Shown here: piece after piece, positions 1 to 7,747 of the stretch
Numbering within the stretch: position 1 is the stretch's first letter
Layout of the letters: every line of letters begins with the position of its first letter
Origin: SAT2750 sp964476375
GTDB lineage: Bacteria > Planctomycetota > Planctomycetia > Pirellulales > Pirellulaceae
DNA: 19,990 nt
NCBI GenBank assembly: GCA_964476375.1
Contig: CAYYZW010000066.1
Coordinates: forward strand, 1 to 19,990
Direction of reading: 5' to 3'
Notes under the pieces: generated by a model
The model's database searches: none
Seen by the model: only the letters and a program-made list of their open reading frames with translations
What the model was told of the DNA's origin: nothing
Translations under genes and position numbers: made by a program

Positions 1-3000
1 CATCAGGAAAGTGTCACGCATCTGCTCCAGATCGAGGCGGCGGCGATGGGCCCGCCAGAGGTACTGGTTGGCCGGGTCCCTGGTGTGCTGTTTCCGGAAA
101 CGTGCGTCCTCGCCGGTCGCGGAACTTCTCTGGTAGGCTGCCGATGTCATGATCAGTCGGTGAAGGGGCTTGGTCCTCCAGCCGGAATGGATCAGCACGT
201 GAGCCAGGTGGTCGAGCAATTCATGCTGGACCGGCTGAGTTGTTCGGAGTCCAAGATCACTTGGGTTTTCGACCAGGGGCTCTCCGAAATGATGCATCCA
301 GATCCGGTTGACCCAGACTCGAGCGGTGAGGGGGTTCTCCTTGCTGGTGATGGCGTTTGCCAGTTCGAGGCGGCCGCTCCCGCCGGTAAACGGGGCTTGT
401 GGGGTGGGCGAAGCAATCTGCAGGAACTGTCGGGGTACCGGGGTTCCTCGTTGGGTTGCATCACCACGCTGAAAAATGACTGGATCCACGAGCGGGTCAT
501 CATCAATCATGATCATCGCCCGTGGTGCCGCGGCCTTGTGTTTGACCGAGATGCTGTCGATCTGGTTGACCAGTCCGCGGAAAGCATCCTTGTCCTGGCG
601 GGAGAGGTAGTTGGAGGTCTTGTCGATTGGGAACCAGACCGGACTCTCCCGGGAGAGAAGCAAGGAGCCGAGTGGATCGTCCAGTAGCGATTTTCGCGAT
701 TTCAATTCTGCCTCGAGAGCAGTTTCGCGGGCAGCGAGTTTGGCGATTTCTATCGTCTGCGTGCGGGTGTTCTCGTCATTGCTGGTGAAGGTGATGCGAG
801 GGTTTCCAAGGATTGCCTGGTCATGGCTCAGGCCCTGTCCCGCTTCGGTAACCACCAGGGTCAGGAAACGTGCATCCGGCGGAAGAGCCAGTTCGACCAG
901 TGATCCGGATTGTTGTGCTAAAAATCCCTTCACCTGGTGGACGCGTTTACCGTCCAGGTAGACAAAGAAATCAATGGAACTCATCCCCTTTTCACCACCA
1001 TGGCCAAGGAGTGTTTTGAAAACTGCATTTTCAATGGCCAGGGCGTCACGAATTGCCGAGAGGTCGAAAGTGATGCCCTTGTTTGCATGCAGTGCCAGCA
1101 TCCATTGGGGTGGCTGGTTGTAATCCACATCATCGATCGTGTTGACCGTGAAGCCCCCGCTGGGGCCAAACCGAAAATAGTCCCATGTTTGACCGCTGGT
1201 GGCTGGCAGGTCAGTGATCGTGAGGCCTGTTGTTGAGATAATCGCCGTACTGGTTTTGGGAATGAACACCCCATCGACAAACGGGCTGGCTGGAACCGGG
1301 ATGAGGGCATCATGCTGCTTGATATCGACAAATCCCTCGCTCTTTCCAGTGATCGTGCCCTTGACCGGTTCGATCGCCTGGCCTCGTTTTCCGGTACCGC
1401 GCCCATTCCCTCCAGCGACGATATCGGCGAGGTTCATGTGAGTTGATGCCAGCGCCGAACGCCGGGCTTTGATCGCTTCAAGTTCCCTGTCGATTTCAAG
1501 TTCGCGTGCCCAGACGCCGTGCAGGATCTGGCCATAGACGCGGGCTATTTCCTCGGGGGACTGGGGTTGTGCCTCGGCCAGGCCAGTGATGATGCGGGGA
1601 TCCACACCTCGTTTTTGCCAGGACTCGACCTGCAAGGTGGGATCTTTCATCAGGTCATGCCAGGGTCCGAAGACAGGGTCGTCCGGGAATGCCCGACGCG
1701 CAATCAACTGCCGCCACCTGTAGGTAATCTGTGGCCGGAGTTGTTCCGGGATCAGGGAAAGGAAAAAGATGGCAGTCTCTGACAGGTCCGGTTCCGTGGT
1801 GGCGACCTGGACCAGGTAGTCCGGAGTCCGGTCACGTGCTGTTTGCAGCAGGAATTCGTAGTGTTCTTGCCGCTTGTTGAAAACCTCTGTCAGTTTTGCC
1901 TCGAGTTCCGTTTCGTAAGCTTTCCCTTCTTCGCTGACAGGCCCTACTCGCGGTCGGTTGTAGGGTTCAATGCTGCTGGCAAACACGCCGTAAAGTGAGT
2001 AGTAATCAGCAGTCGGGATGGGATCGAACTTGTGGTCATGGCAGCGGGCACAGCTGACGGTGAGTCCAAGAAAGCCGCGGGTAATCGTGTCAATCTGGTC
2101 GTCAATGACATCGTGGCGATTTCGATCGAACATGCGACCAAGGGTCAGGAGCCCCATGGCCGCCTGTTCAGGGGCATCGGCCGGTAAACCAAGCTTGTCC
2201 GCGGCAATCTGTTCCCGGACGAACCTGTCAAACGGCTTGTCGTCGTTAAAGGACCGGATCACGTAATCCCGATAGGTGTAGGCGAAAGGTCGGATTCGCG
2301 CGTCGCCGTACATCAAGACCCCGTCCTTGGCGTCGGCATAGCGCGCCACGTCCAACCAGTGCCGAGCCCATCGTTCTCCATACCTGGGTGAATCGAGCAG
2401 GCTGTCGATCAACGTGTCGAGGTGCCCCGGTTCGGTGGCGAGCTGGTCCCTGGTAGGAGGCAGGCCATGCAAGTCATAGGTCATCCTGCGAATCAGCGTC
2501 TGGTGATTGGCGGGCCCGGTCGGGGTGTATTTTTTCTTGCGAAGTTGTTTCTCGATCAGGTCGTCGATCGGGTGGGCATTCTTCTTGATTCTGGCGGAAC
2601 GGATCGGCTGGAACGCCCAGTGATTCATCCCGCTGGAGGTGATGGCGGTCGATGTTCCCGTGCGTGGATCGATCGCTCCCTGTCGTATCCAGGTCGTGAT
2701 GTCCTCGACCTGCTGCCTTGTGAGCTGGTCCTTCTTGTCGGGTGGCATCGTGAGCCTGTCGTCCTGGTAGGAGACGGCCTTTACGAGCAGGCTGGAGGAA
2801 GGGTCGCCGGGAACAATGGCGGGGCCGGTTTTACCACCACGCTTCCAGCCGGCCATGCTGTCAAGGCGGAGTTTTCCTTCCTGCTGATCCGGTCCATGAC
2901 AGTCCAGGCAGTGATGGACAAGGATCGGACGGATTTTCGTTTCAAAAAAATCGGTCCGTGGATCTGCAGCGTGGGCCGGTTCCATCACCGGGACAAGGGA

Positions 3001-3033
3001 AAGCACCACGAGGGATATGGCAGGAAATTTCAT
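1..3033 (-). CDS. Secreted cytochrome-c / DUF1549 / DUF1553 protein with NPCBM-like insert, partial (3' end off the left edge)
   Basis: The minus frame is open from the ATG at 3033-3031 to base 1, giving 1011 codons with no stop; the C-terminus lies outside the window. An in-frame TGA sits a few codons upstream and no other start lies between, so this start is firm, although no clear ribosome binding site is visible. Residues 1-22 form a signal peptide ending near AHA. A planctomycete cytochrome-c domain follows, with haem motif CLDCH at 42-46. DUF1549 spans about 150-360 and includes CARCHDHKFDP at 328-338. An NPCBM-like beta domain lies at about 640-750 (GITFDL at 653-658). DUF1553 starts near 855 and is cut at RRRLDLEQMRDTFLM. 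The family is secreted and often encoded next to DUF1501 proteins; roles in polysaccharide or sulfatide breakdown are suspected but unproven. The next gene leftward, possibly DUF1501, cannot be seen. Confidence 0.93.
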   Translation of the reverse strand, partial: MKFPAISLVVLSLVPVMEPAHAADPRTDFFETKIRPILVHHCLDCHGPDQQEGKLRLDSMAGWKRGGKTGPAIVPGDPSSSLLVKAVSYQDDRLTMPPDKKDQLTRQQVEDITTWIRQGAIDPRTGTSTAITSSGMNHWAFQPIRSARIKKNAHPIDDLIEKQLRKKKYTPTGPANHQTLIRRMTYDLHGLPPTRDQLATEPGHLDTLIDSLLDSPRYGERWARHWLDVARYADAKDGVLMYGDARIRPFAYTYRDYVIRSFNDDKPFDRFVREQIAADKLGLPADAPEQAAMGLLTLGRMFDRNRHDVIDDQIDTITRGFLGLTVSCARCHDHKFDPIPTADYYSLYGVFASSIEPYNRPRVGPVSEEGKAYETELEAKLTEVFNKRQEHYEFLLQTARDRTPDYLVQVATTEPDLSETAIFFLSLIPEQLRPQITYRWRQLIARRAFPDDPVFGPWHDLMKDPTLQVESWQKRGVDPRIITGLAEAQPQSPEEIARVYGQILHGVWARELEIDRELEAIKARRSALASTHMNLADIVAGGNGRGTGKRGQAIEPVKGTITGKSEGFVDIKQHDALIPVPASPFVDGVFIPKTSTAIISTTGLTITDLPATSGQTWDYFRFGPSGGFTVNTIDDVDYNQPPQWMLALHANKGITFDLSAIRDALAIENAVFKTLLGHGGEKGMSSIDFFVYLDGKRVHQVKGFLAQQSGSLVELALPPDARFLTLVVTEAGQGLSHDQAILGNPRITFTSNDENTRTQTIEIAKLAARETALEAELKSRKSLLDDPLGSLLLSRESPVWFPIDKTSNYLSRQDKDAFRGLVNQIDSISVKHKAAAPRAMIMIDDDPLVDPVIFQRGDATQRGTPVPRQFLQIASPTPQAPFTGGSGRLELANAITSKENPLTARVWVNRIWMHHFGEPLVENPSDLGLRTTQPVQHELLDHLAHVLIHSGWRTKPLHRLIMTSAAYQRSSATGEDARFRKQHTRDPANQYLWRAHRRRLDLEQMRDTFLM

Positions 3034-3192
3034 GGGCCCGAGGGGGCAGGGGTTTACGGATCACCCGCTTGAACGACGGCTGATTACCTCGACCAATTTC
3101 CCTGCTGGCCAGCGGCGGAACCCGTGGGATCCGCTTTCCACAGCCGACGCAGGCAAGCAAAGATTGGTCACCAGTCAAAATACCACGAAAAG

Positions 3193-3265
3193 TGGTCAGG
3201 GGCGGACTTGAACCGCCGACACGCGGATTTTCAGTCCACTGCTCTACCAACTGAGCTACCTGACC
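3193..3265 (-). tRNA. tRNA-Phe (anticodon GAA)
   Basis: On the minus strand the 73 bases fold as a full cloverleaf. The acceptor stem is GGTCAGG/CCTGACC, the D-stem GCTC/GAGC, and the anticodon stem GTGGA/TCCGC (one G-U pair) closes the loop CTGAAAA with anticodon GAA. The T-arm is GGCGG-TTCAAGT-CCGCC. The discriminator base is A and no 3' CCA is encoded, so CCA must be added by nucleotidyltransferase. The tRNA lies 159 bases upstream of the DUF1549/DUF1553 gene on the same strand. No strong terminator separates them, only a small CCAC/GTGG hairpin at 3183-3195, so some read-through into that gene is possible. Confidence 0.96.
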
Positions 3266-3548
3266 CACGATTGGTAACCCGGGCGGTCACCAACGCCCCT
3301 AGATTACACAAATCAGATTCCCGTACAAGTCCATCTCGAGGCGAGTTCTGGTTCGCTGGCGAGTCATCGGCACCGGTCCAAATGACCAGCTTTTTCCAAC
3401 CGCTGAAAACACCCGTTCCAGGTACACCGGGGCTTTCAGATGTCTTCTTCTGGCTTCTGCGATATCCGATCGGCAATTGCCCTCTGGAGGGCATGGGAAG
3501 GCCCGGTTTCTTGGCGGCAACTACTGATCCTGTAAGGACTTCTGTTGG

Positions 3549-3577
3549 TTGACAGTTTCTTCGGTGACCGATACCAT
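3549..3577 (+). promoter_or_regulatory. Putative sigma70-type promoter of the envelope operon
   Basis: A perfect -35 hexamer TTGACA (3549-3554) is followed by a 17-base spacer and TACCAT (3572-3577), which matches the -10 consensus at positions 1, 2, 5 and 6. Transcription would begin near 3584, leaving a leader of about 150 bases before the toroid-protein ATG at 3738. It faces the operon and is the best such match I found in the intergenic region. Planctomycete promoter consensus is poorly known, so this rests on the general bacterial pattern only. Confidence 0.5.
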
Positions 3578-3580
3578 CAG

Positions 3581-3624
3581 GGAGTAACTTTCCCTGTCTC
3601 CAGCGGGCAGTCTGACTGCCCGCT
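3581..3624 (+). promoter_or_regulatory. Tandem hairpins in the presumed 5' leader
   Basis: Two consecutive inverted repeats lie just after the predicted transcription start. The first is CAGGGA...TCCCTG with a 7-base loop. The second is AGCGGGCAGT (3602-3611) and ACTGCCCGCT (3615-3624), a perfect 10-base-pair stem with a 3-base loop. Neither is followed by a T-run on the plus strand, so they do not look like a simple intrinsic terminator. They could stabilise the mRNA, bind a regulator as an operator (the second is a near-perfect palindrome), or form part of a leader control element. Confidence 0.45.
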
Positions 3625-3737
3625 TAACTGCTCTGGTGAAAAATCTCTGGTACTTCGAGGGATCTGGAAGAACATTTCCCAGCAAGGGGCGATAATAGTC
3701 CTGGTGAAATGCGGTATCGAACAGGAGCACGTGATTG

Positions 3738-5552
3738 ATGGATCATTCAGCAAACCGCTCGCTGTCCCGCCTGGTTCCGTTCCTGGTGGCCTCGGTTCTT
3801 ACCAGCTCATTGCTTGTTTCCACGGCCACGTCGTTTGAGCCGGATGACCCGGTCGTTCGCAAGATGGCGGAGAAGGCCGTTGATTTTCTCCACAGCTACA
3901 CGGCCAATCCCAAGGGGGGAGATCACTTGGGCCATATCGGCGGCCGGGTTCTGCGGGCGCTGGCGATCTACAAGTACATGGATGTCTATTCCCTTCCCGG
4001 AGCCAAGAATGACGCGCTGGTGGCCGCGGCACTTGCCGAAAGCAAGACCTTTGCCGATGACAAGCAGGCCCTGGCCACGGAGACGGCTTGTTATGACATG
4101 TCCGTGGTGATGATCTTCCTGCTGGAGGTGGACGGCAGCAGATACCGTCCACAGATCCAGAACCTGCTCAATGAAATCATGCGCCGCCAGAGCGAGGAAG
4201 GTGCCTGGTCTTACCTTGGAGATGCAGAGGGAAAGCACGGAGACACGTCGCAGACCCAGTACGTGGTGCTGGCGCTCTGGACGGCTCAGAAACAGGGTTT
4301 GATTGTCGAGACAGAGAAGGTTGCTGCGGCCTGTAACTGGTTGCTGCGAACACAGAGTGGCCCTTCCACGGAGAACCCAGCTGTAGATATTGCCGGTAGC
4401 TGGGGTTACCACGGGGATGACCCGGGGAGCTTCACCCGCAAGGACCAGATGAACAAGCCGGGTGGTTCGAAATCAAATACTCCGGACGCCGCCTCGGATG
4501 CGGCCTGTGGATTGAGCAGCCTCTACATCACCGCCGGCATGCTTCATTTCATCAAGAACGAGCCTCCCAAGAAGCCGGATGTCAAGAAAACGGTCGGAGG
4601 GGGAGCAGTCAAACTCAAGGAGGAGCCCGAAAAGAAAGGGCTCAAGCCGCTGACCGACACTGTACCGGGGCCGATCCTGGCCAAGGGGCTGGCAGACGGA
4701 GATGCCTGGTTCCAGAGAAACTACACCATGGAGAGTATCGGGTCGACCTGGTCCACCAGTTCGAAAACCAGCGTCTGGCGAAAAGAAGTTCGCTGGCCTT
4801 ACTATTACCTCTATGTCTTTGAACGTTACAACACGTTCAAGGACTTGGCCCAGGGCCGGGACGAAAAGAGTCCCAAGTGGTACAACGATGGAGTTGGTTT
4901 CCTGCGTTCCAGGCAGCAGGACGACGGGTCGTGGGATCTTGGCAAGGGGGGGCCGGCCGCCAATACCTCTTTCTGCGTCTTCTTTCTGATCCGGAGTACC
5001 CGCAAGAGTGTTCAGAAATTTGCCCAGGATACGACATTCCAGGGAGGCAAGGGCCTGCCGACGGACGTCGCCAATGCACGGCTGGACGGGGCCAAGGTGG
5101 TGGGGACCCAGATTAGCGGGGATATCGATGCCATCCTGGCGATGCTGGAGGATCCCAACGGCCCGAGCTTTGATTCCCAGGCGGAGTTGCCACCGGAGCT
5201 GAAACTGGCCCCGGATGCCAAGAAGCGCAAGGCGCAGGTGGAAAAGCTCAAGGCGCTCGTGACCGCTCCCTCCCACAAGGCTCGCCGCATTGCCGTTCGT
5301 AACCTGGCCCGGGCCGAGGGACTCGATGCGGTCCCCCTGCTGCTTTATGCCCTCACCGACCCGGATGTTGCGGTGATGCGTGAGGCTCGAGATGCGCTGA
5401 GATTTCTCAGCCGCCGTATCGATGGTTTCGGGTTGCCGGACAATCCCACGCCGGAGGAAAAGACACAGGCATATGACAGGTGGTTGCAGTGGTTTCGCAG
5501 TGTGCGGCCGAATATCGATCTGGACGAGGTCATCATCAGCCCCGGCTCGTAG
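3738..5552 (+). CDS. Secreted alpha/alpha-toroid (prenyltransferase/squalene-oxidase repeat) protein with C-terminal HEAT-like repeat
   Basis: The product has 604 residues from the ATG at 3738, which has AGGAG about 10 bases upstream; a TTG one codon earlier is an alternative. Residues 1-32 look like a signal peptide (hydrophobic core at 12-29). Residues about 40-275 and 320-430 carry helix-rich repeats with glycine/tryptophan turns such as RRQSEEGAWSYLGD and SRQQDDGSWDLG, typical of terpenoid-cyclase/prenyltransferase toroids. A Lys/Pro-rich linker at about 275-305 splits the two halves. Residues about 515-560 form a HEAT-like repeat (DAVPLLLYALTDPDVAVMREARDAL is its core, 530-553). I find no DXDD motif, so squalene-hopene cyclase activity is unlikely; this type is probably a periplasmic scaffold or binding protein. 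It is the first gene of the operon, 24 bases ahead of the next start. Confidence 0.85.
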   Translation: MDHSANRSLSRLVPFLVASVLTSSLLVSTATSFEPDDPVVRKMAEKAVDFLHSYTANPKGGDHLGHIGGRVLRALAIYKYMDVYSLPGAKNDALVAAALAESKTFADDKQALATETACYDMSVVMIFLLEVDGSRYRPQIQNLLNEIMRRQSEEGAWSYLGDAEGKHGDTSQTQYVVLALWTAQKQGLIVETEKVAAACNWLLRTQSGPSTENPAVDIAGSWGYHGDDPGSFTRKDQMNKPGGSKSNTPDAASDAACGLSSLYITAGMLHFIKNEPPKKPDVKKTVGGGAVKLKEEPEKKGLKPLTDTVPGPILAKGLADGDAWFQRNYTMESIGSTWSTSSKTSVWRKEVRWPYYYLYVFERYNTFKDLAQGRDEKSPKWYNDGVGFLRSRQQDDGSWDLGKGGPAANTSFCVFFLIRSTRKSVQKFAQDTTFQGGKGLPTDVANARLDGAKVVGTQISGDIDAILAMLEDPNGPSFDSQAELPPELKLAPDAKKRKAQVEKLKALVTAPSHKARRIAVRNLARAEGLDAVPLLLYALTDPDVAVMREARDALRFLSRRIDGFGLPDNPTPEEKTQAYDRWLQWFRSVRPNIDLDEVIISPGS

Positions 5553-5576
5553 ATGCCCGGGAGAGGACAATTTTCG

Positions 5577-6482
5577 ATGGCAACAACAACGGGAGAAGAC
5601 CTGGCCCTGGCCCAGGTGGAGGACGTGGACCTGCTCAAGGTCACGTCGTATGACCGGGTGGCCAGCCTGGTCATCGCCATGAACGTGTTCATGGGTTTTG
5701 CCGTGGCACTGATGATGGTGATGTGGCTGAGCAGCATCATCCGTTTCGAGCACGAGGGGGTCAAGGTGCTGATTCTTGAACCCCGGGGGCGTGGTGATCA
5801 TGCCAAGGGTTACGAGCGAGATGTGGAGGAGCCGGGAGTGGAAGAGGTGATGGAGTTCATCGAGCCGCAGATCGAGGAGACATTCGAGGCGGTTACCGAT
5901 GCGGTTACCGCCAATGCCGCCTCGCTCGTGGCATTAAACACCGGCGCCACTGCCACGGCGCATGGTTCGGGGATGGGAGACAGCCGCGAGGCAGGGCCTG
6001 GTGGTGACGGGGACCTGAACGTGATCCCGCGTGTGGAACGCTGGCGGATCAAGCTGACGGAAAACAATGTGGATGGGTTTGCGCGGCTGCTGGATGAGAT
6101 GCAGATCGAGATCGGTGCCCTGGGAGGAGGGATCAAGTCGGTCGACTACGCTTCCAATCTTTCCGGCGCAATCAAGAAACGGTCCGTGGAAGGCGGCAAG
6201 AACGAGAAACGCCTGTTTTTTGCTCCCACGGACAAGCAATCCGAACTCTGGACACGGCAGTTGCTCGGCAAGGCAAGTATCCAGACCCAGGGCCGTGTGA
6301 TATTGCATTTCTATTCACCCAAGGCGGAGAACCTGCTGGCGGAGGTGGAGAACCAGGCCTTCCAGAAGGCGGGCAAGCGGCTTGACGAGGTTCGACGTAC
6401 TTATTTCTCTGTCCGCCGCAGTGGCGGGTCTTTTCAGTTTGTTGTTGATAAACAGGAATATCGGCCCCGCCCTCTCTACTAG
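5577..6482 (+). CDS. Single-pass inner-membrane protein of unknown function, ExbB/ExbD-linked
   Basis: I chose the ATG at 5577 (301 residues) because GAGAGGA lies about 9 bases before it. An in-frame ATG at 5553, immediately after the upstream stop, would add 8 residues but has no spaced ribosome binding site. About 29 N-terminal residues precede one membrane segment at 30-52 (SLVIAMNVFMGFAVALMMVMW), so the remaining 250 residues should be periplasmic. An acidic stretch (about 75-105) and a Gly/Ala-rich stretch (about 108-145) lead to a C-terminal domain at about 150-300 containing WRIKLTENNVDGFARLLDEM and RTYFSVRRSGGSFQFVVDK. I recognise no named family. The topology and place directly before exbB suggest a dedicated partner of the proton channel, but this is inference. 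Confidence 0.8.
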   Translation: MATTTGEDLALAQVEDVDLLKVTSYDRVASLVIAMNVFMGFAVALMMVMWLSSIIRFEHEGVKVLILEPRGRGDHAKGYERDVEEPGVEEVMEFIEPQIEETFEAVTDAVTANAASLVALNTGATATAHGSGMGDSREAGPGGDGDLNVIPRVERWRIKLTENNVDGFARLLDEMQIEIGALGGGIKSVDYASNLSGAIKKRSVEGGKNEKRLFFAPTDKQSELWTRQLLGKASIQTQGRVILHFYSPKAENLLAEVENQAFQKAGKRLDEVRRTYFSVRRSGGSFQFVVDKQEYRPRPLY

Positions 6483-6533
6483 CGACGGTGAAATTCCTGT
6501 TCGGATTCCTCTTGATACCAAGGTCATAGGCGA

Positions 6534-7241
6534 ATGAACTTTTCTGCTTTTACGAACTCCCTGATTGAATTCCAGCTCCTTGCCCAGGGGGATGATGCGG
6601 CGGCAACCGATGCGATCTTCAAATACGTGGGAAATACTATCTACGTGACGTTGGGCCTGGTCGCACTCTGGGGGGCTTTCTGTGTTTTCATGGTATGGCG
6701 GCGGGTGGCGGCCAAGCGTTTCAAGAACGAGTCGACGCAAAACATGTTCCTTGAGAAACTTGCTGCCTCCCTCTCCCAGAAGGACTTCGAGGGTGCCGCA
6801 CAGTTATGTGAACGGGATTCACGAGCCATGGTGCAGCTGGCTTACCTGGCAATTGTCAACCGGGAACTTGGCTTTGGGGATGTGCGACAGTTGCTGGTGG
6901 ACCGTTTCCAGAGGGATGTGCTGGCGGACCTGGAGAACCGGATGAGCTGGGTCAACACGGTGGTCAAGAGTGCGCCCATGATCGGGCTGTTCGGGACGGT
7001 GATCGGGATGATGGGGGCCTTCGGCAAGCTGGCCAGTTCCGAGCAGGTGGATGCCGGAGAACTTGCCGGGAATATCATGGTGGCGCTAATCACGACCGCC
7101 TCGGGCCTGGCCATTGCCATCCCGCTGATCATGGCCATGGCGTTCATCAATATCCGTATCCGCCAGATGCAGGACCTGGTCGGCGCCGGCATGAACAGCT
7201 TTCTTGACATCTTCCGCACCTCGCTGGGAGCAAATGGTTAA
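6534..7241 (+). CDS. MotA/TolQ/ExbB-family proton channel subunit
   Basis: This 235-residue integral membrane protein has the ExbB/TolQ plan of three membrane segments: about 33-56, 142-165 and 180-207. The large cytoplasmic loop lies between the first two. The diagnostic motif APMIGLFGTVIGMMGAF is at 147-163, and ALITTASGLAIAIPL at 184-198 matches the family signature in the third segment. In the family, five ExbB subunits surround two ExbD helices and use the proton gradient to drive a partner across the periplasm. The start at 6534 is preceded by AAGGT about 9 bases upstream. The stop is two bases before the next ATG, indicating translational coupling with the first exbD. It cannot be assigned to TolQ rather than ExbB by sequence inspection. 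Confidence 0.93.
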   Translation: MNFSAFTNSLIEFQLLAQGDDAAATDAIFKYVGNTIYVTLGLVALWGAFCVFMVWRRVAAKRFKNESTQNMFLEKLAASLSQKDFEGAAQLCERDSRAMVQLAYLAIVNRELGFGDVRQLLVDRFQRDVLADLENRMSWVNTVVKSAPMIGLFGTVIGMMGAFGKLASSEQVDAGELAGNIMVALITTASGLAIAIPLIMAMAFINIRIRQMQDLVGAGMNSFLDIFRTSLGANG

Positions 7242-7243
7242 CG

Positions 7244-7735
7244 ATGGCCACCGAACTGCTCAATAATCCATCGCATGCCGGGGATGACTCCGACGACAGG
7301 TCCCCTCTGCACCTGCCCAGGAAAAAGCTGGAAGATGCCGAGATGGATATCACGCCGATGATCGATATTACCTTCCTGCTTTTGATCTTCTTCCTGGTCG
7401 CCGCCAAGATGGACTCACAAAAAGCAGTCGGTCTTCCTGATGCCAGGGCGGGAAGCGCGGTCCTGGCGGAAAAGTCGGTGACCGTGATTATTGAGCCGTC
7501 CGGGGAGGATGGCGTGCTGGTTTCCAACGGGGAGGGTCGACCCTTTTCTGGCGACCTGGAAACACAGGAAGAGGAGATTGCCAGTTACATCGAGGAACAG
7601 CTTGATGGTGGCAAGCAATTTGTCCTGCTCAAGGCCGGCAAGGGGATTCGCCACAAGGAAGTCTCGCGTGTGGCCCAGGCGATCGGCCGCGCCGATGTTC
7701 CATCCCTCTACCTGGCGGTCAAGCAACTGGAGTAA
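7244..7735 (+). CDS. ExbD/TolR-family protein, first copy
   Basis: The 163-residue product has an N-terminal cytoplasmic segment of about 33 residues, one membrane helix at about 40-55 and a periplasmic domain. MDITPMIDITFLLLIFFLV at 34-52 is the family hallmark; Asp41 corresponds to the proton-carrying aspartate of ExbD/TolR. The periplasmic part (about 60-163) ends with the typical KEVSRVAQAIGRADVPSLYLAV pattern. It starts two bases after the exbB stop. With the second exbD next door it would supply the pair of ExbD helices inside the ExbB pentamer, possibly as a heterodimer. Confidence 0.93.
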   Translation: MATELLNNPSHAGDDSDDRSPLHLPRKKLEDAEMDITPMIDITFLLLIFFLVAAKMDSQKAVGLPDARAGSAVLAEKSVTVIIEPSGEDGVLVSNGEGRPFSGDLETQEEEIASYIEEQLDGGKQFVLLKAGKGIRHKEVSRVAQAIGRADVPSLYLAVKQLE

Positions 7736-7747
7736 CCACAAGGCCCC

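Larger units (their letters stand above)
3266..3737. other. Intergenic region between tRNA-Phe and the exbB/exbD operon
   Basis: These 472 bases separate the leftward tRNA and the rightward operon and must hold the promoters for both. Short open frames exist on each strand (for example minus 3521-3730 from a GTG), but none has a ribosome binding site, recognisable protein composition or family resemblance, so I see no gene here. Visible structure includes a small inverted repeat TGCCCTC/GAGGGCA at 3478-3493, the promoter-like site at 3549-3577 and two hairpins at 3581-3624 (listed separately). For the tRNA promoter on the minus strand only a weak TGTAAT-like -10 is seen just upstream of the tRNA, with no convincing -35. 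Confidence 0.6.

Noticed and set aside
46..687. Open plus-strand frame of 213 codons at the left end
   Set aside because: It is the antisense shadow of the DUF1549/DUF1553 gene, whose minus-strand frame shows clear family motifs across the same bases.
2422..3072. Plus-strand frame of 216 codons
   Set aside because: It overlaps the signal peptide and cytochrome-c domain of the minus-strand gene and has no family resemblance.
3521..3730. Minus-strand frame of 69 codons in the intergenic region
   Set aside because: It starts at GTG without a ribosome binding site, covers the promoter and hairpin region, and has no recognisable features.
4473..5801. Long minus-strand frame (442 codons) opposite the toroid and 5577 genes
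   Set aside because: Its composition (His/Gln/Arg-rich, no domain) is typical of an antisense shadow in GC-rich DNA, and the plus-strand frames have clear domains, signal peptide and spacing.
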